NCBI GenBank assembly: GCA_964540655.1
Contig: CAZINR010000009.1
Span: 1 to 31,467 of the forward strand
Length of the DNA stretch: 31,467 bases
Reading direction: 5' to 3'
DNA from: CAZQBY01 sp964540655
GTDB lineage: Archaea; Altiarchaeota; Altiarchaeia; JAFGQM01
Shown here: piece after piece, positions 22,324 through 30,546 of the stretch
How positions within the stretch are numbered: position 1 is the first letter of the stretch
How the letters are laid out: the number at the start of each line of letters is the position of its first letter
Made by a program: the position numbers and the translations under genes
The notes under the pieces: generated by a model
The model's database searches: none
What the model was told of the DNA's origin: nothing
Seen by the model: only the letters and a program-made list of their open reading frames with translations

Positions 22324-23175
22324 TCAACTCTTGAGCCTCGTGCCGCATGACTGGCAGAACGTCGTGTCAGAGCTGTTCTCGGTCCCGCAAGCCGGGCATT
22401 TCACTGTTCCCGCAGGGGCCTTGGCCGAATCGGCTGAAGATGCTGTGTTCGTCCGGTCTCCTTGGACAACTACCGGCGCGGAAGCCGGGGCGGGGGCTTG
22501 TATTATGTTGGTCGTTGACGCCTGCGCCTGCCCTTCCGGCGCGGGAGAGGCCAGAATCGCGGACATTATCGCGCCTCCGATGCCGCCGATTATGCCGATT
22601 ACTATGGGGATTATCAGTATCACGCCCAAGAGCGGGAGCAGGTCGGCTCCGCCCATCTGGACCATGCCGCCGGCTACCGAGAATGCGTAAAGCACCAGTA
22701 TCACGAGTGCGATATAATAGCCTATCACCACCGATGAGAAGCCGGACATGAAGCCCCTGCTGGCAGCGCCCCGCGATATCAGGCCGGCGAGGACTCCCGC
22801 GACCAGAGCGGCTATGACTCCTAGGAGTATGCCGACTATGCTAATCGCCAGGAACGGTGTGAAAAGTGGTATCATCCCCAGAAGCGCCGACCCGGCAAGC
22901 ATGCCTATAAGCATGAAGTCTATCCCCAGCCCAGGCATTCCTGGCGCCCCGGCCATGCCCATTCCGCCCAAAGAGTTGAGGGCATTGGAAACGTCCATTA
23001 TGGAGATGCATGTAGGGGGCATAGGCGCACCCATCCCAGGCATCCCCATCGCGGCGGCGATGCCGCCAGCGTCCACGCAAATCGGGGTGAACAGCCCGAA
23101 TATCGCGTTCAGAGCGAAGAACGCTATGAATCCGACTAGTATAGCCAATCCCATGGAACCTTGTTTGTAAGCCAT
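22324..23175 (-). CDS. Multi-helix membrane protein with C-terminal zinc ribbon
   Basis: 283 residues. Hydrophobic segments lie at about 8-30, 87-105, 108-132, 148-170 and 180-205, separated by a Gly/Met/Pro-rich loop (about 40-85) and followed by an Ala/Pro/Gln-rich linker (205-255). The tail holds CPAC and CQSC (Cys260, 263, 274, 277), a double-zinc-ribbon motif likely on the cytoplasmic side. I do not recognise the membrane family. Zinc-ribbon tails of this type occur on many archaeal membrane proteins of unknown function. A TATA-like box (complement of 23198-23207) is about 26 bases before the ATG, and a hairpin terminator follows the gene. Confidence 0.75.
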   Translation of the reverse strand: MAYKQGSMGLAILVGFIAFFALNAIFGLFTPICVDAGGIAAAMGMPGMGAPMPPTCISIMDVSNALNSLGGMGMAGAPGMPGLGIDFMLIGMLAGSALLGMIPLFTPFLAISIVGILLGVIAALVAGVLAGLISRGAASRGFMSGFSSVVIGYYIALVILVLYAFSVAGGMVQMGGADLLPLLGVILIIPIVIGIIGGIGGAIMSAILASPAPEGQAQASTTNIIQAPAPASAPVVVQGDRTNTASSADSAKAPAGTVKCPACGTENSSDTTFCQSCGTRLKS

Positions 23176-23244
23176 TTTAACCTTTTTTTGTTAGCAGATT
23201 TATAACAGGTTTAAGTAATGTTTTCTAAAATAAAAATGGGCCTG

Positions 23245-23253
23245 GTTTTTAAG
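23245..23253 (+). promoter_or_regulatory. TATA-like box of the coiled-coil/wHTH gene
   Basis: GTTTTTAAG is centred 25-26 bases before the ATG at 23274, predicting a leaderless mRNA and supporting that start over the in-frame ATG at 23286. Confidence 0.45.
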
Positions 23254-23273
23254 GGTGCGGCATTAACTAAGCG

Positions 23274-23618
23274 ATGGTCTTCGGCATGGTCAAGAAAGAG
23301 GAATACGACAAGGTAGTCAAAGCCAACAACGAGCTGAGGGTCAAGATGGAGAAGCTGCGGCTCAAGAACGCCCTCCTGAAAGACCAGATAAGGGCTCTGG
23401 GCAGCCTTCCCCCGAAAGCCAGCTCTCTTTACATATTCATACAGCAGAAGCGGAACGTTTCCCTGAAGGAGATAAGAGAGGATGAGAAATTCTCATCCGT
23501 CTCAGGAGAGGACATAAACAAGGAGATAGAATCACTCCTCAAAAAGAAGCTCATCGAGATGACCGTCAAAGACGGCGAGAAGAGGTTCTCGGTGAAGACT
23601 CCCAACCTGTCGGGCTGA
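23274..23618 (+). CDS. Coiled-coil plus winged-helix-like protein, unknown
   Basis: 114 residues. Residues about 8-44 form a charged heptad-like helix (KVVKANNELRVKMEKLRLKN), predicted as a dimerising coiled coil. Residues 48-110 look like a small winged helix: a helix (SSLYIFIQQK), LKEIREDEKFSSVSGEDINKEIESLLKKKLIEM as helices 2 and 3, and VKDGEKRFSV as the wing. It could be a small DNA-binding regulator. Its stop touches the end of the convergent hom gene at 23619 with no gap. Confidence 0.65.
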   Translation: MVFGMVKKEEYDKVVKANNELRVKMEKLRLKNALLKDQIRALGSLPPKASSLYIFIQQKRNVSLKEIREDEKFSSVSGEDINKEIESLLKKKLIEMTVKDGEKRFSVKTPNLSG

Positions 23619-24632
23619 CTATAGGTCCTTGCATATCCTGAGCACGTCCGAGTATATGGCACTCTGCGTTTCCCGCCCTCCTGCGCCCCTGCCGATTATG
23701 GTGACGTCCCTGCCGATGTCCGTCTTGAACATGACCGCGTTCAGGTTGCTCTCTATGTTGAGCGGGTGGTCCTCAGGAACGAGTTTCGGTCCGACCGACA
23801 GCCGGTCATCCCTTATCTCCGCTATCAGCTTGATTACATAGCCGTTCTTCTTGGCCAGCTGGACCGCTTCCTTGGTTATGCCCATTATGCCCGTTGTCTT
23901 GACGTCAGAGAAGTCCTTGCTCATGCCCATTATGTCGTTCGCTAGTATCACCGCCTTCGCGGCGGCGTCTATGCCCTCAACGTCGTAGGTGGGGTCGGCT
24001 TCCGCGTAGCCGAGCTCCTGGGCCTCTCGCAGAGCAGTCTCCAAATCCATGCCGCCCTTCGACATCTTGGTCAGGATATAGTTGGTCGTGCCGTTTAGTA
24101 TGCCTCCCATGCTCTTGACCTCATCGGCCTGTATGCATTCCCGGGCCAGGTTCATCAGCGGCATGCCTCCTCCGGCGGCGCCCTCATACAGTAGCCAGAC
24201 TCTTTTTTCTTTAGCCAATCCCATCAGCTTCGAGAATCGGTTTGCAATAGCACATTTGTCCGAACTGACGACATGCAGGCCCTTCTCGAGGGCCGATTCT
24301 ATGAGGTCCGCCCCCGGCTCTCCGGTCTTGATGTTGCTGGGGACTACCTCGACGGCGATGTCGGCAGAAACCGCTTCCATCATCTCCTTTGAGCCCATCT
24401 TCTTCCACTGGGGAAGCTTGTCGAGCCAGTCGCCTTTGTCTCGCGCTTCCAGAGCGGATTTCAGGTCCACGCCGTCATCGTCAATCAGGCATCCGTCGCG
24501 CTCGCCAATTCCAACGACCCTAAGCTCCACCCCATGCTTCTTCCTGATGTAGTCGGACTTCTCCAGGAGCACCTGGGCGAACCCCCTTCCGATGACACCG
24601 AATCCCAGCAGCAGTATCCTGACGGTTTTCAT
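23619..24632 (-). CDS. hom: Homoserine dehydrogenase
   Basis: 337 residues. It reduces aspartate semialdehyde to homoserine for threonine and methionine. The Rossmann motif is GFGVIGRGFAQVL. SSDKCAIA is the usual TANK-like loop, EGAAGGGMPLMN and GGILNGTTNYIL are core substrate motifs, and ADPTYDVEGIDAAAKAVILAND holds the catalytic Asp and Lys. It ends after the catalytic domain with no ACT regulatory domain. A separate ACT protein gene overlaps it upstream by ATGA, so that partner may supply the regulation. Confidence 0.94.
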   Translation of the reverse strand: MKTVRILLLGFGVIGRGFAQVLLEKSDYIRKKHGVELRVVGIGERDGCLIDDDGVDLKSALEARDKGDWLDKLPQWKKMGSKEMMEAVSADIAVEVVPSNIKTGEPGADLIESALEKGLHVVSSDKCAIANRFSKLMGLAKEKRVWLLYEGAAGGGMPLMNLARECIQADEVKSMGGILNGTTNYILTKMSKGGMDLETALREAQELGYAEADPTYDVEGIDAAAKAVILANDIMGMSKDFSDVKTTGIMGITKEAVQLAKKNGYVIKLIAEIRDDRLSVGPKLVPEDHPLNIESNLNAVMFKTDIGRDVTIIGRGAGGRETQSAIYSDVLRICKDL

Positions 24633-25135
24633 GTCTGTATCCCGGTTATCAGCAGCAGGTCTTTTTTCTGCGCAGTCTTCTCAAGCCTCTGCATCGCGGC
24701 TTCCAATGCCTTCGAACTCTTCGCGCCTATCTCGGCGAAGACCGAGGACGGAGCCTTGAGGCTCTTGAGGCCTATGTCCAGTGACCGTATCATGACGTCC
24801 TTGTCGCAGACTGCATATATCGTGTCCTTGATGTCCGTGTCTATGACGTGGCCTATGAGTATGAACTCCTGGATCAACTGAGACTCCTCTGCTCCGCCTA
24901 TGGACCTCTCGGTTATCTCGATGCCCTCGTCGTCCAGCACCTCCGCTATCGCGCTGAAATGCTCCTTGGTCGCCTGGAACTGGACCACCACTGGGACCTT
25001 GCCCTCGCGCTTCCTCTCCCTTATGTGGCTTACCGAGAACAGATTGCCTTTGTTCTTGGCTATGATGTCCAGGACCTTGGACAGTTCTCCAGGCTTGTCC
25101 TCGAGCCGTATCTCGATCTTGCAGTCTTCCATCAT
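24629..25135 (-). CDS. ACT domain regulatory protein
   Basis: 168 residues. Residues 4-75 are an ACT amino-acid-binding domain (KIEIRLEDKPGELSKVLDIIAKNKGNLFSV). The C-terminal part (about 85-168, IGHVIDTDIKDTIYAV and LLLITGIQT) fits an archaeal domain often fused to ACT (possibly DUF5612). Upstream it overlaps the purE stop, and downstream it overlaps hom. It probably senses an amino acid, with threonine the obvious candidate, and acts on the homoserine dehydrogenase; this rests on gene order only. Confidence 0.85.
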   Translation of the reverse strand: MMEDCKIEIRLEDKPGELSKVLDIIAKNKGNLFSVSHIRERKREGKVPVVVQFQATKEHFSAIAEVLDDEGIEITERSIGGAEESQLIQEFILIGHVIDTDIKDTIYAVCDKDVMIRSLDIGLKSLKAPSSVFAEIGAKSSKALEAAMQRLEKTAQKKDLLLITGIQT

Positions 25136-25509
25136 TTATTGAGAATCCTCATCGCCAGATGCGCGGCGTTCTGTCCGTTGTCTATACCGACGCATGCGAC
25201 CGGCACACCCTTCGGCATCTGCGCTATTGAGAGCAGAGCGTCAAGGCCGCCCAGTTTGGATGATACGGGCACGCCGATGACTGGCTTGTCGGTCTTGGAG
25301 GCGGTAACCCCCGGAAGCGCGGCCGACAGCCCGGCCACACAGATGAACACGTTCGCGTCGCTGTCCTTGATTATCTTGTCCAAGCGCTCAGGCTCGCGAT
25401 GGGCTGAGCAGTACTCTACTGCATAATCGACCCCCGCATCCTTCAGAACGCCCTCGGCTTTCTTCACTATGGCCTCGTCTGATTTGGAACCCGCCAGTAT
25501 CAGAATCAT
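25132..25509 (-). CDS. purE: N5-carboxyaminoimidazole ribonucleotide mutase / AIR carboxylase
   Basis: 125 residues, a compact single-domain PurE. Motifs are LAGSKSDEAIV, the catalytic YCSAHREPERL, VAGLSAALPGVTASKTDKPVIGVPVSS and GGLDALLSIAQMPKGVPVA. It acts in the middle of purine synthesis. The usual AGGAAHLPG loop reads AGLSAALPG, a form closer to class II (direct AIR carboxylase) enzymes, so which reaction it performs is open. It is the first gene of purE-ACT-hom, all overlapping. No purK is present in the window. Confidence 0.9.
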   Translation of the reverse strand: MILILAGSKSDEAIVKKAEGVLKDAGVDYAVEYCSAHREPERLDKIIKDSDANVFICVAGLSAALPGVTASKTDKPVIGVPVSSKLGGLDALLSIAQMPKGVPVACVGIDNGQNAAHLAMRILNK

Positions 25510-25544
25510 GGGTTATTTTTGCCTTAGTGTCATAAAAATAGACT
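25510..25544. promoter_or_regulatory. Divergent leaderless promoters (purE / DUF357)
   Basis: In 35 bases, TTATTTTTG (about 25513-25521) is centred 26-28 bases before the plus-strand ATG at 25545. CATAAAAATA (25531-25540) is centred 26 bases before the purE ATG on the minus strand. Both boxes lie inside the opposite promoter. Confidence 0.5.
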
Positions 25545-25781
25545 ATGGAGGAGCTAAAATCGAAGGTTGAGGAATATCTCCGGCGGGCCGAACCGCTTTT
25601 CTCAAAGCTGAAAAAGGGTGGCAAGCAACCAGGGGCCGAGAAGGTCTACGACAGCGCGATGAGGTATTATTCCGACGCTAAGCACTTCTATGAGAGGGGC
25701 GAGTACGTCAACTCCCTTGCCGCGTTGGAATACGCCGAGGGTTGGATGGATGCCGGGAAAGAAATGGGGCTTCTGGAATAA
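25545..25781 (+). CDS. DUF357 family protein
   Basis: 78 residues. The family pattern YYSDAKHFYERGEYVNSLAALEYAEGW followed by MDAGKEMGLLE is clear; it forms a small helical hairpin found almost only in archaea. Function is unknown. It is a single gene, converging on the membrane coiled-coil gene with 13 bases between stops. Confidence 0.88.
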   Translation: MEELKSKVEEYLRRAEPLFSKLKKGGKQPGAEKVYDSAMRYYSDAKHFYERGEYVNSLAALEYAEGWMDAGKEMGLLE

Positions 25782-25794
25782 TCCGGGGGCATCA

Positions 25795-26634
25795 CTACTT
25801 CATCAGATTCTCCAGCCCCTCACTTTTCAGGACGCTGTCTATGAACTCTTCCTTGGGCGGCCTGATTCTGTACTTCTTGAAGACCTCTTCCCTGCTCAGA
25901 CCAGTCTTCTCGAGCTCTTTGCCTATCGCCTCATCCTGAGCCTTCAGCTTCTGGATGCTCTCTTTCAACTTCTGCTTGAGCAGCTCGCGGTTGCCGGTCT
26001 CCTTGGCCGCGCGCACCTCTTCTTTGAGAGACTCCACCAGGCGCCTCTGCATGTCCATGCGCTGGTCCAGTAGGCTCTTGACCTTCTCGCTTATCAGCTC
26101 CTCGGCCTCGGCCTTGGTTATGCCGCCCTCCTCCTTGGCCCTCTGATTTATCTTGGCCAGCAGCTGGAGACCTTCGCCCGTGACCTTGAAGGGTATGGCT
26201 ATCGGCTTCTTGCCGGAGCGGTAAATCACAAGTTTCTTTCCCAACGAGAGCGCGAATTTGATCAGATAGTAGATCCCACCCACTCCAGCGATGAAAGCAA
26301 GATACGTGCCCAGCTGCTGGGCGCTTATTCTTGCTACCGATGGTATCGCCTGGGCCAGCTCCTTTATCAGAAGCCCCAGGATGTCCAGTACCGGCTGCAC
26401 GTACAGAAAAGCGTAAACAAGGCCGAATGCGATTGCTGCGGCAGCCAGCTGCCCGTAATTCACGAGCCTCTTGTGCTTGACTCCCGCTATCTCTTTGTAT
26501 TTTACCGACTTTCTTTTCGGAGGCAATCTCCGGGCTAATATCAGGGCGTTCTCTCTAGCCTCTATCCGGTTGAACAGAGAGTTGTAGGAGACTAGGACTT
26601 TTCCTTCGTCTCCGATGAATTCCTCAGGGGCCAC
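25795..26634 (-). CDS. Membrane protein with long C-terminal coiled coil, unknown
   Basis: 279 residues from a GTG start at 26634; no ATG lies nearby and a TATA-like box at 26660-26670 supports it. Residues 10-55 are beta-rich (KVLVSYNSLFNRIEARENALILARRLPPKRKSV) and recall half of a bacterial PH-like domain. Two hydrophobic regions follow, about 60-92 and 107-131, the first perhaps a hairpin of two helices. Residues 155-260 are strongly charged helix (DQRMDMQRRLVESLKEEVRAAKE), probably cytoplasmic coiled coil. The family is not recognised. Confidence 0.7.
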   Translation of the reverse strand: MAPEEFIGDEGKVLVSYNSLFNRIEARENALILARRLPPKRKSVKYKEIAGVKHKRLVNYGQLAAAAIAFGLVYAFLYVQPVLDILGLLIKELAQAIPSVARISAQQLGTYLAFIAGVGGIYYLIKFALSLGKKLVIYRSGKKPIAIPFKVTGEGLQLLAKINQRAKEEGGITKAEAEELISEKVKSLLDQRMDMQRRLVESLKEEVRAAKETGNRELLKQKLKESIQKLKAQDEAIGKELEKTGLSREEVFKKYRIRPPKEEFIDSVLKSEGLENLMK

Positions 26635-26671
26635 GGGTAATCGTTAAATTAAGGGGATGGTCTTAAAAAGG

Positions 26672-27997
26672 TTAGCCCAGGAGTTCCTTGATATGGTCGA
26701 ACCTTTTTTGCACGAGGTCCTTGGTCCCTATGTCCTTGCGGTGCTCCAGCGGCCCCTTTACATAAGAGGTGGCTTTCTCGGCAATCTTCTCGGCCTCTTC
26801 TATGCTGTCAGCTATGCCTGTCACGGATATCGCACGGGATCCCGAGGTGAGGATCTTGCCGTCCTTCTCGCCGACGGAAGCGTAGTGTAATCTGGCCCCC
26901 GATTTGGTTATGGCTTCTTCGTCGACTGCTATCTCGGCGCCCTTCTCCGGGTCGGAGGGGTAGCCCTCAGGTACCAGGTACTTACATACAGTAGCCTTTT
27001 CAGCGAATCTCATATCCACATCTTCCAAGCCGCCGTGCACCATAGCCTTGAGGACTTCCACGAAGTCGCCCTCGAACAACGAAAGGACGTTCATGGCCTC
27101 CGGGTCGCCGAAGCGCGCATTGAACTCGATTAGTTTGGGACCGTTGGATGTCACAATGAACTGGCCATAGATGACACCCTTATAGACCTGTCCCGTTTCT
27201 TTCTTAAGCGCCTTGATGGCCTCGTGAATCGCCTTGAGCCCGAAGTCATAATGCTCTTTTTTGAGGAATGGCAATATGTAGCCCTTCCCAGTGTAAGACC
27301 CCATCCCGCCGGTGTTCGGGCCCTTGTCTCCCTCGTATGCCCGCTTGTGGTCCTGTACCATCGGCATCCCGAGAATCTCGTCCGGAGAGACGAATGCCTG
27401 GAGGGTGAACTCCTCGCCGATGAGCTTCTCCTCGATGACCGCTATGTCGATTGTGCCCACTCCCTCCTTGATTATCTGCTTGGCGTATTCGCGCACCTCT
27501 TCCTTGTCTTTGAGGTGCTCCCCCATTATCTTGACTCCCTTTCCGCCGGTCAGTCCAGCCGGCTTGACGACCACGTCCATGGTCAAATCGTCGATGAATT
27601 CATCCACCTCCTCGGGAGTCACGAGTATCTTGAATATGGGTGTCCCCGGCACGTCATACTTCTTCATGAGGTGTCGGGTGAATGCCTTATCCGTCTCGAG
27701 TCTTGCAGCGCTCTTGTTCGGGCTCGCAACGTCGATGCCCTCCTTCTCCAGGGCATTCACAACTCCAGCCTCCAAAGGCGCCTCCGGCCCCACGACTGCC
27801 AGCTCTATACCCTTGGATTTGGCCCACATGGCCACATCATCCGGGTCGTTGATGTCTCCGATTTCATGCTCCTTGGACAATCCGGCTATGCCGGGGTTTT
27901 TCCTGGACATGTAAGCGTAAAGGTCGGCCTTGCTCTTTGAGATGGCCTCTGCTATCGCATGTTCTCTTGCCCCGTTGCCGACTAGGAGTACTTTCAT
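26672..27997 (-). CDS. purD: Phosphoribosylamine-glycine ligase (GAR synthetase)
   Basis: 441 residues. It adds glycine to phosphoribosylamine, the second step of purine synthesis. The N-terminal domain begins MKVLLVGNGAREHAIA. VGPEAPLEAGVVNALEKEGI and the ATP-grasp segment VVVKPAGLTGGKGVKIM follow. HKRAYEGDKGPNTGGMGSYTG is the glycine/phosphoribosylamine site, and IEFNARFGDPEAMNVL is the metal site. It is not fused to purM or purN, as is normal in archaea. A TATA-like box at 28020-28029 (minus strand) is about 26-28 bases before the ATG. Confidence 0.95.
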   Translation of the reverse strand: MKVLLVGNGAREHAIAEAISKSKADLYAYMSRKNPGIAGLSKEHEIGDINDPDDVAMWAKSKGIELAVVGPEAPLEAGVVNALEKEGIDVASPNKSAARLETDKAFTRHLMKKYDVPGTPIFKILVTPEEVDEFIDDLTMDVVVKPAGLTGGKGVKIMGEHLKDKEEVREYAKQIIKEGVGTIDIAVIEEKLIGEEFTLQAFVSPDEILGMPMVQDHKRAYEGDKGPNTGGMGSYTGKGYILPFLKKEHYDFGLKAIHEAIKALKKETGQVYKGVIYGQFIVTSNGPKLIEFNARFGDPEAMNVLSLFEGDFVEVLKAMVHGGLEDVDMRFAEKATVCKYLVPEGYPSDPEKGAEIAVDEEAITKSGARLHYASVGEKDGKILTSGSRAISVTGIADSIEEAEKIAEKATSYVKGPLEHRKDIGTKDLVQKRFDHIKELLG

Positions 27998-28049
27998 TTT
28001 CAGACGGGTGGAATTTGTAGTTAAAAATATAAAAGATAGAACCGGTCGG

Positions 28050-30434
28050 TTATTTCTTGGAGACCTTCATCGCCTTTCGCCGAGCCTTCACCTGGGCCTT
28101 GCGCTGGGCCTGCAGCTCCTCGAGCTTCTTCTTGCGCGCGATAAGGGGCTTGACATATCTCTCCTTGGCCCATTTTTCCCACTCATCGTAGATGGCGTCA
28201 TAGTTTATGCCCTTGCCCTCGGACTTGTACTGCTCGCTTATCAGCTGCATCTTGTTGTGTATGGGCACCGTGTACTTGCTCTCCAGTATTATGGGCAGAT
28301 CTTGCTCTCTCCTGACATTGACGAGATAGTTCTTGGTCTTGGCTCTGAGATGTATTTCATTCCAGATGTCTTCGAACTTTATGCCACGCATCCGCATTAT
28401 CTTCTCGAGTATTTCGCTCTCCTTGGTGGTCTCGTATATCTTCTTGTCCGTATAGAGCTTGTTTATTTCCCAGTCATCAGTCTTGGCCGAGTAGGTCATG
28501 ATGTCCTCAAAGCCGTTCTCCAGATAGGGATCGTGCTCCCAGTGCTTCTTGACCTCGGTCAGTTGTATCATCCTCCTCTGCTTGACCAGAGAGCCCTGGA
28601 ACCTTATGGGCGCGCAGACGATGACTATGTCCGTCGCCTTGAAAGAGGTCGTGGGGACGTCCAGGTCGTTGACTATCCTGTCCCATACCGAGTAGGCGCT
28701 TTCCCCGTGGATGGTTCCCATCACCACGTTGCCCACGGCACCTACCCGCATAGCCTCATAAAGGACCTTGGCCTCCTTGGAGCGGACCTCGCCGACTATG
28801 AGAACCGAGTCGCCCAGCCGCAGGGCGGTCCTCAGGGCCTCCTCCGGCGCGACCTCGCTCTCCGTCTGGGAGGTCTGGATGGCGGAGCGCGTCTTGAGCC
28901 TCTGTATGTTAAGGCCCAGACCCTTCATATACTGGACGGGCAGCTCCAAGGTGTCCTCCTGAGTAAGTATCCGCAGGTTCTGCGGTATCTCCAATATCAG
29001 CGAGTTCATGAAAGAGGTCTTGCCGGAACCTCTGGAGCCGGTCACGATGGTGGAAGCCTGAGCATCGATTAGGAAGGATATAAGTCCCGCCCCGAGGGGG
29101 TTTATCATCTTGACGTCGATGAACTGCGGCAGCGTCCATGGCGTCTCCTTGTGCCGCCTGAAGGTAAGGGAGATGCCATTGGGGCTGAGCGGCTTGCCGA
29201 TTACGCATATCCTGGAAGACAGCACATCAAGGTCCATGTCCAGGACCGGATGCGACTCGTCGAACGGCCTCCCTGATATGGCCCTGAACTTGGATATCAT
29301 GCTGCGCGCCTCGTCCATGGTGTAGATTATGTTGGTCTCGCACTGGCCGTAGTCGCCGTGGACGAGATATACGGGATGCCGACCTATCGGGGCGTCGATG
29401 TAGACGTCCGTCACCCTCTCGTCCGAGAGGACGGTCTCGAGAAGACCGAAGCCTACCGTATAGCGCGCGACTATTTTGGATAGCTTCTGGATGTCCTTGT
29501 AATCCAGCCGGATATTGTTCTGCTCGGCGATGTCGGACAATGTGCCCTCATATATGCGCTCGAAATATCGGCGGGTCTCGCTGGGGTCCTCGAACTCCAC
29601 GCCCTCTATCTTCTGCTCCGAGACCAGCTCCTTTGTCTTGTTGAGGAGGAAGTACTGGTCAGGGGCTAAGGAATATTCAGGGGGGTAGAGATAATAGAGG
29701 TACTCTATCTTCTCCGGGTGTTTGTATATCTCCACCTCCGAATCGCCCAGCATGTAGGAATCCACCAGCTCCACGCCTTTGGGCGCTCCGGTCTCTAGGC
29801 GCGTCCGGATGAACGTCGGCTTTATCGAGCTCTCGAAGATGGTCTTATATATCGCCCTCCCCGTCGGGACCTTGTGTAGTTTGGATATTATGGCATTTGC
29901 CCTCCTTATAAGGGTTGTCCCTTCAAGCAGGGACTTTATCTCCATCAGTGTCTTAAGATACGGCTGGGAGCACTTCTGGTAGGCGGCGTCACCTTGCTGG
30001 TATTTGGCCCTCTCTTTCTCTACCTCCTTCCTGAGATTGAAATAGGCGCCGACGGGGTCGGTTCTCAGCAGGTTATGGACCAGATTGGTCGTGTAATCGG
30101 TCCTCTCGGGCAAATACTTATCGCACTCCTCGCCGCCAAGATGGCTGGGGCTCCAGATCTTCTCGGACATCAGACGCGCCAGCACCTGGGCGATCTCCTT
30201 GAGGACCTGGGTCTGCTTTTCGTTGTATATCCTCTCGTAAAATTCTTCAAGATTGATTGTGTCGACATCCGGGTGCTCCACCAGCTTGTCGAGGGTCCGG
30301 GCCATGCACTGGGGATAGTCGGCCACCGATGAGCCGTAGACGCAATTCCTGCAGTTGACGACCATCTCCTTCTTGCCCTCGCTGTGCTTTATCATCGCAC
30401 CGCAGGTCTTGAGCATATCCAGTGTCTCTGCCAT
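28050..30434 (-). CDS. Type II/IV secretion (archaeal type IV pilus) ATPase
   Basis: 794 residues. It is a GspE/TadA/ArlI-type hexameric ATPase that would power assembly of a pilus or secretion filament at the inner face of the membrane. The ATPase core has TVGFGLLETVLSDERVTDVYI, Walker A GSRGSGKTS (466-474), the Asp box TQEDTLELP, Walker B DSVLIVGEVRSKEA (542-555) and His box GTIHGES (573-579). The long N-terminal region carries Cys11, Cys28, Cys31 and Cys43 (NCRNC...QC), probably a metal site. A basic tail (RKKKLEELQAQRKAQVKARRKAMK) ends the protein. No ArlJ/TadC membrane platform gene is in the window. It is divergent from the archaeosortase gene. Confidence 0.92.
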   Translation of the reverse strand: MAETLDMLKTCGAMIKHSEGKKEMVVNCRNCVYGSSVADYPQCMARTLDKLVEHPDVDTINLEEFYERIYNEKQTQVLKEIAQVLARLMSEKIWSPSHLGGEECDKYLPERTDYTTNLVHNLLRTDPVGAYFNLRKEVEKERAKYQQGDAAYQKCSQPYLKTLMEIKSLLEGTTLIRRANAIISKLHKVPTGRAIYKTIFESSIKPTFIRTRLETGAPKGVELVDSYMLGDSEVEIYKHPEKIEYLYYLYPPEYSLAPDQYFLLNKTKELVSEQKIEGVEFEDPSETRRYFERIYEGTLSDIAEQNNIRLDYKDIQKLSKIVARYTVGFGLLETVLSDERVTDVYIDAPIGRHPVYLVHGDYGQCETNIIYTMDEARSMISKFRAISGRPFDESHPVLDMDLDVLSSRICVIGKPLSPNGISLTFRRHKETPWTLPQFIDVKMINPLGAGLISFLIDAQASTIVTGSRGSGKTSFMNSLILEIPQNLRILTQEDTLELPVQYMKGLGLNIQRLKTRSAIQTSQTESEVAPEEALRTALRLGDSVLIVGEVRSKEAKVLYEAMRVGAVGNVVMGTIHGESAYSVWDRIVNDLDVPTTSFKATDIVIVCAPIRFQGSLVKQRRMIQLTEVKKHWEHDPYLENGFEDIMTYSAKTDDWEINKLYTDKKIYETTKESEILEKIMRMRGIKFEDIWNEIHLRAKTKNYLVNVRREQDLPIILESKYTVPIHNKMQLISEQYKSEGKGINYDAIYDEWEKWAKERYVKPLIARKKKLEELQAQRKAQVKARRKAMKVSKK

Positions 30435-30546
30435 TTTAAGTATTATCGGGTGGTTATTTAATCTGAGATGTCTTAAAAATCGAGCCGCGGTTTCGCGGAG
30501 CGACTTTTTACGCTCTGGCGTAAACTATACACAGCAAAAACATCCG
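30435..30546. promoter_or_regulatory. Divergent promoter region with overlapping palindromes (ATPase / archaeosortase)
   Basis: TTATTTAATC (30454-30463) is about 25 bases before the ATPase start on the minus strand. Towards archaeosortase there are CCGCG-GTTT-CGCGG (30485-30498), GAGCG/CGCTC (30498-30515) and TTTACG/CGTAAA (about 30508-30525), which overlap and cannot all form at once. TAAACTATAC (30521-30530) is a possible TATA box for the plus strand. Confidence 0.4.
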
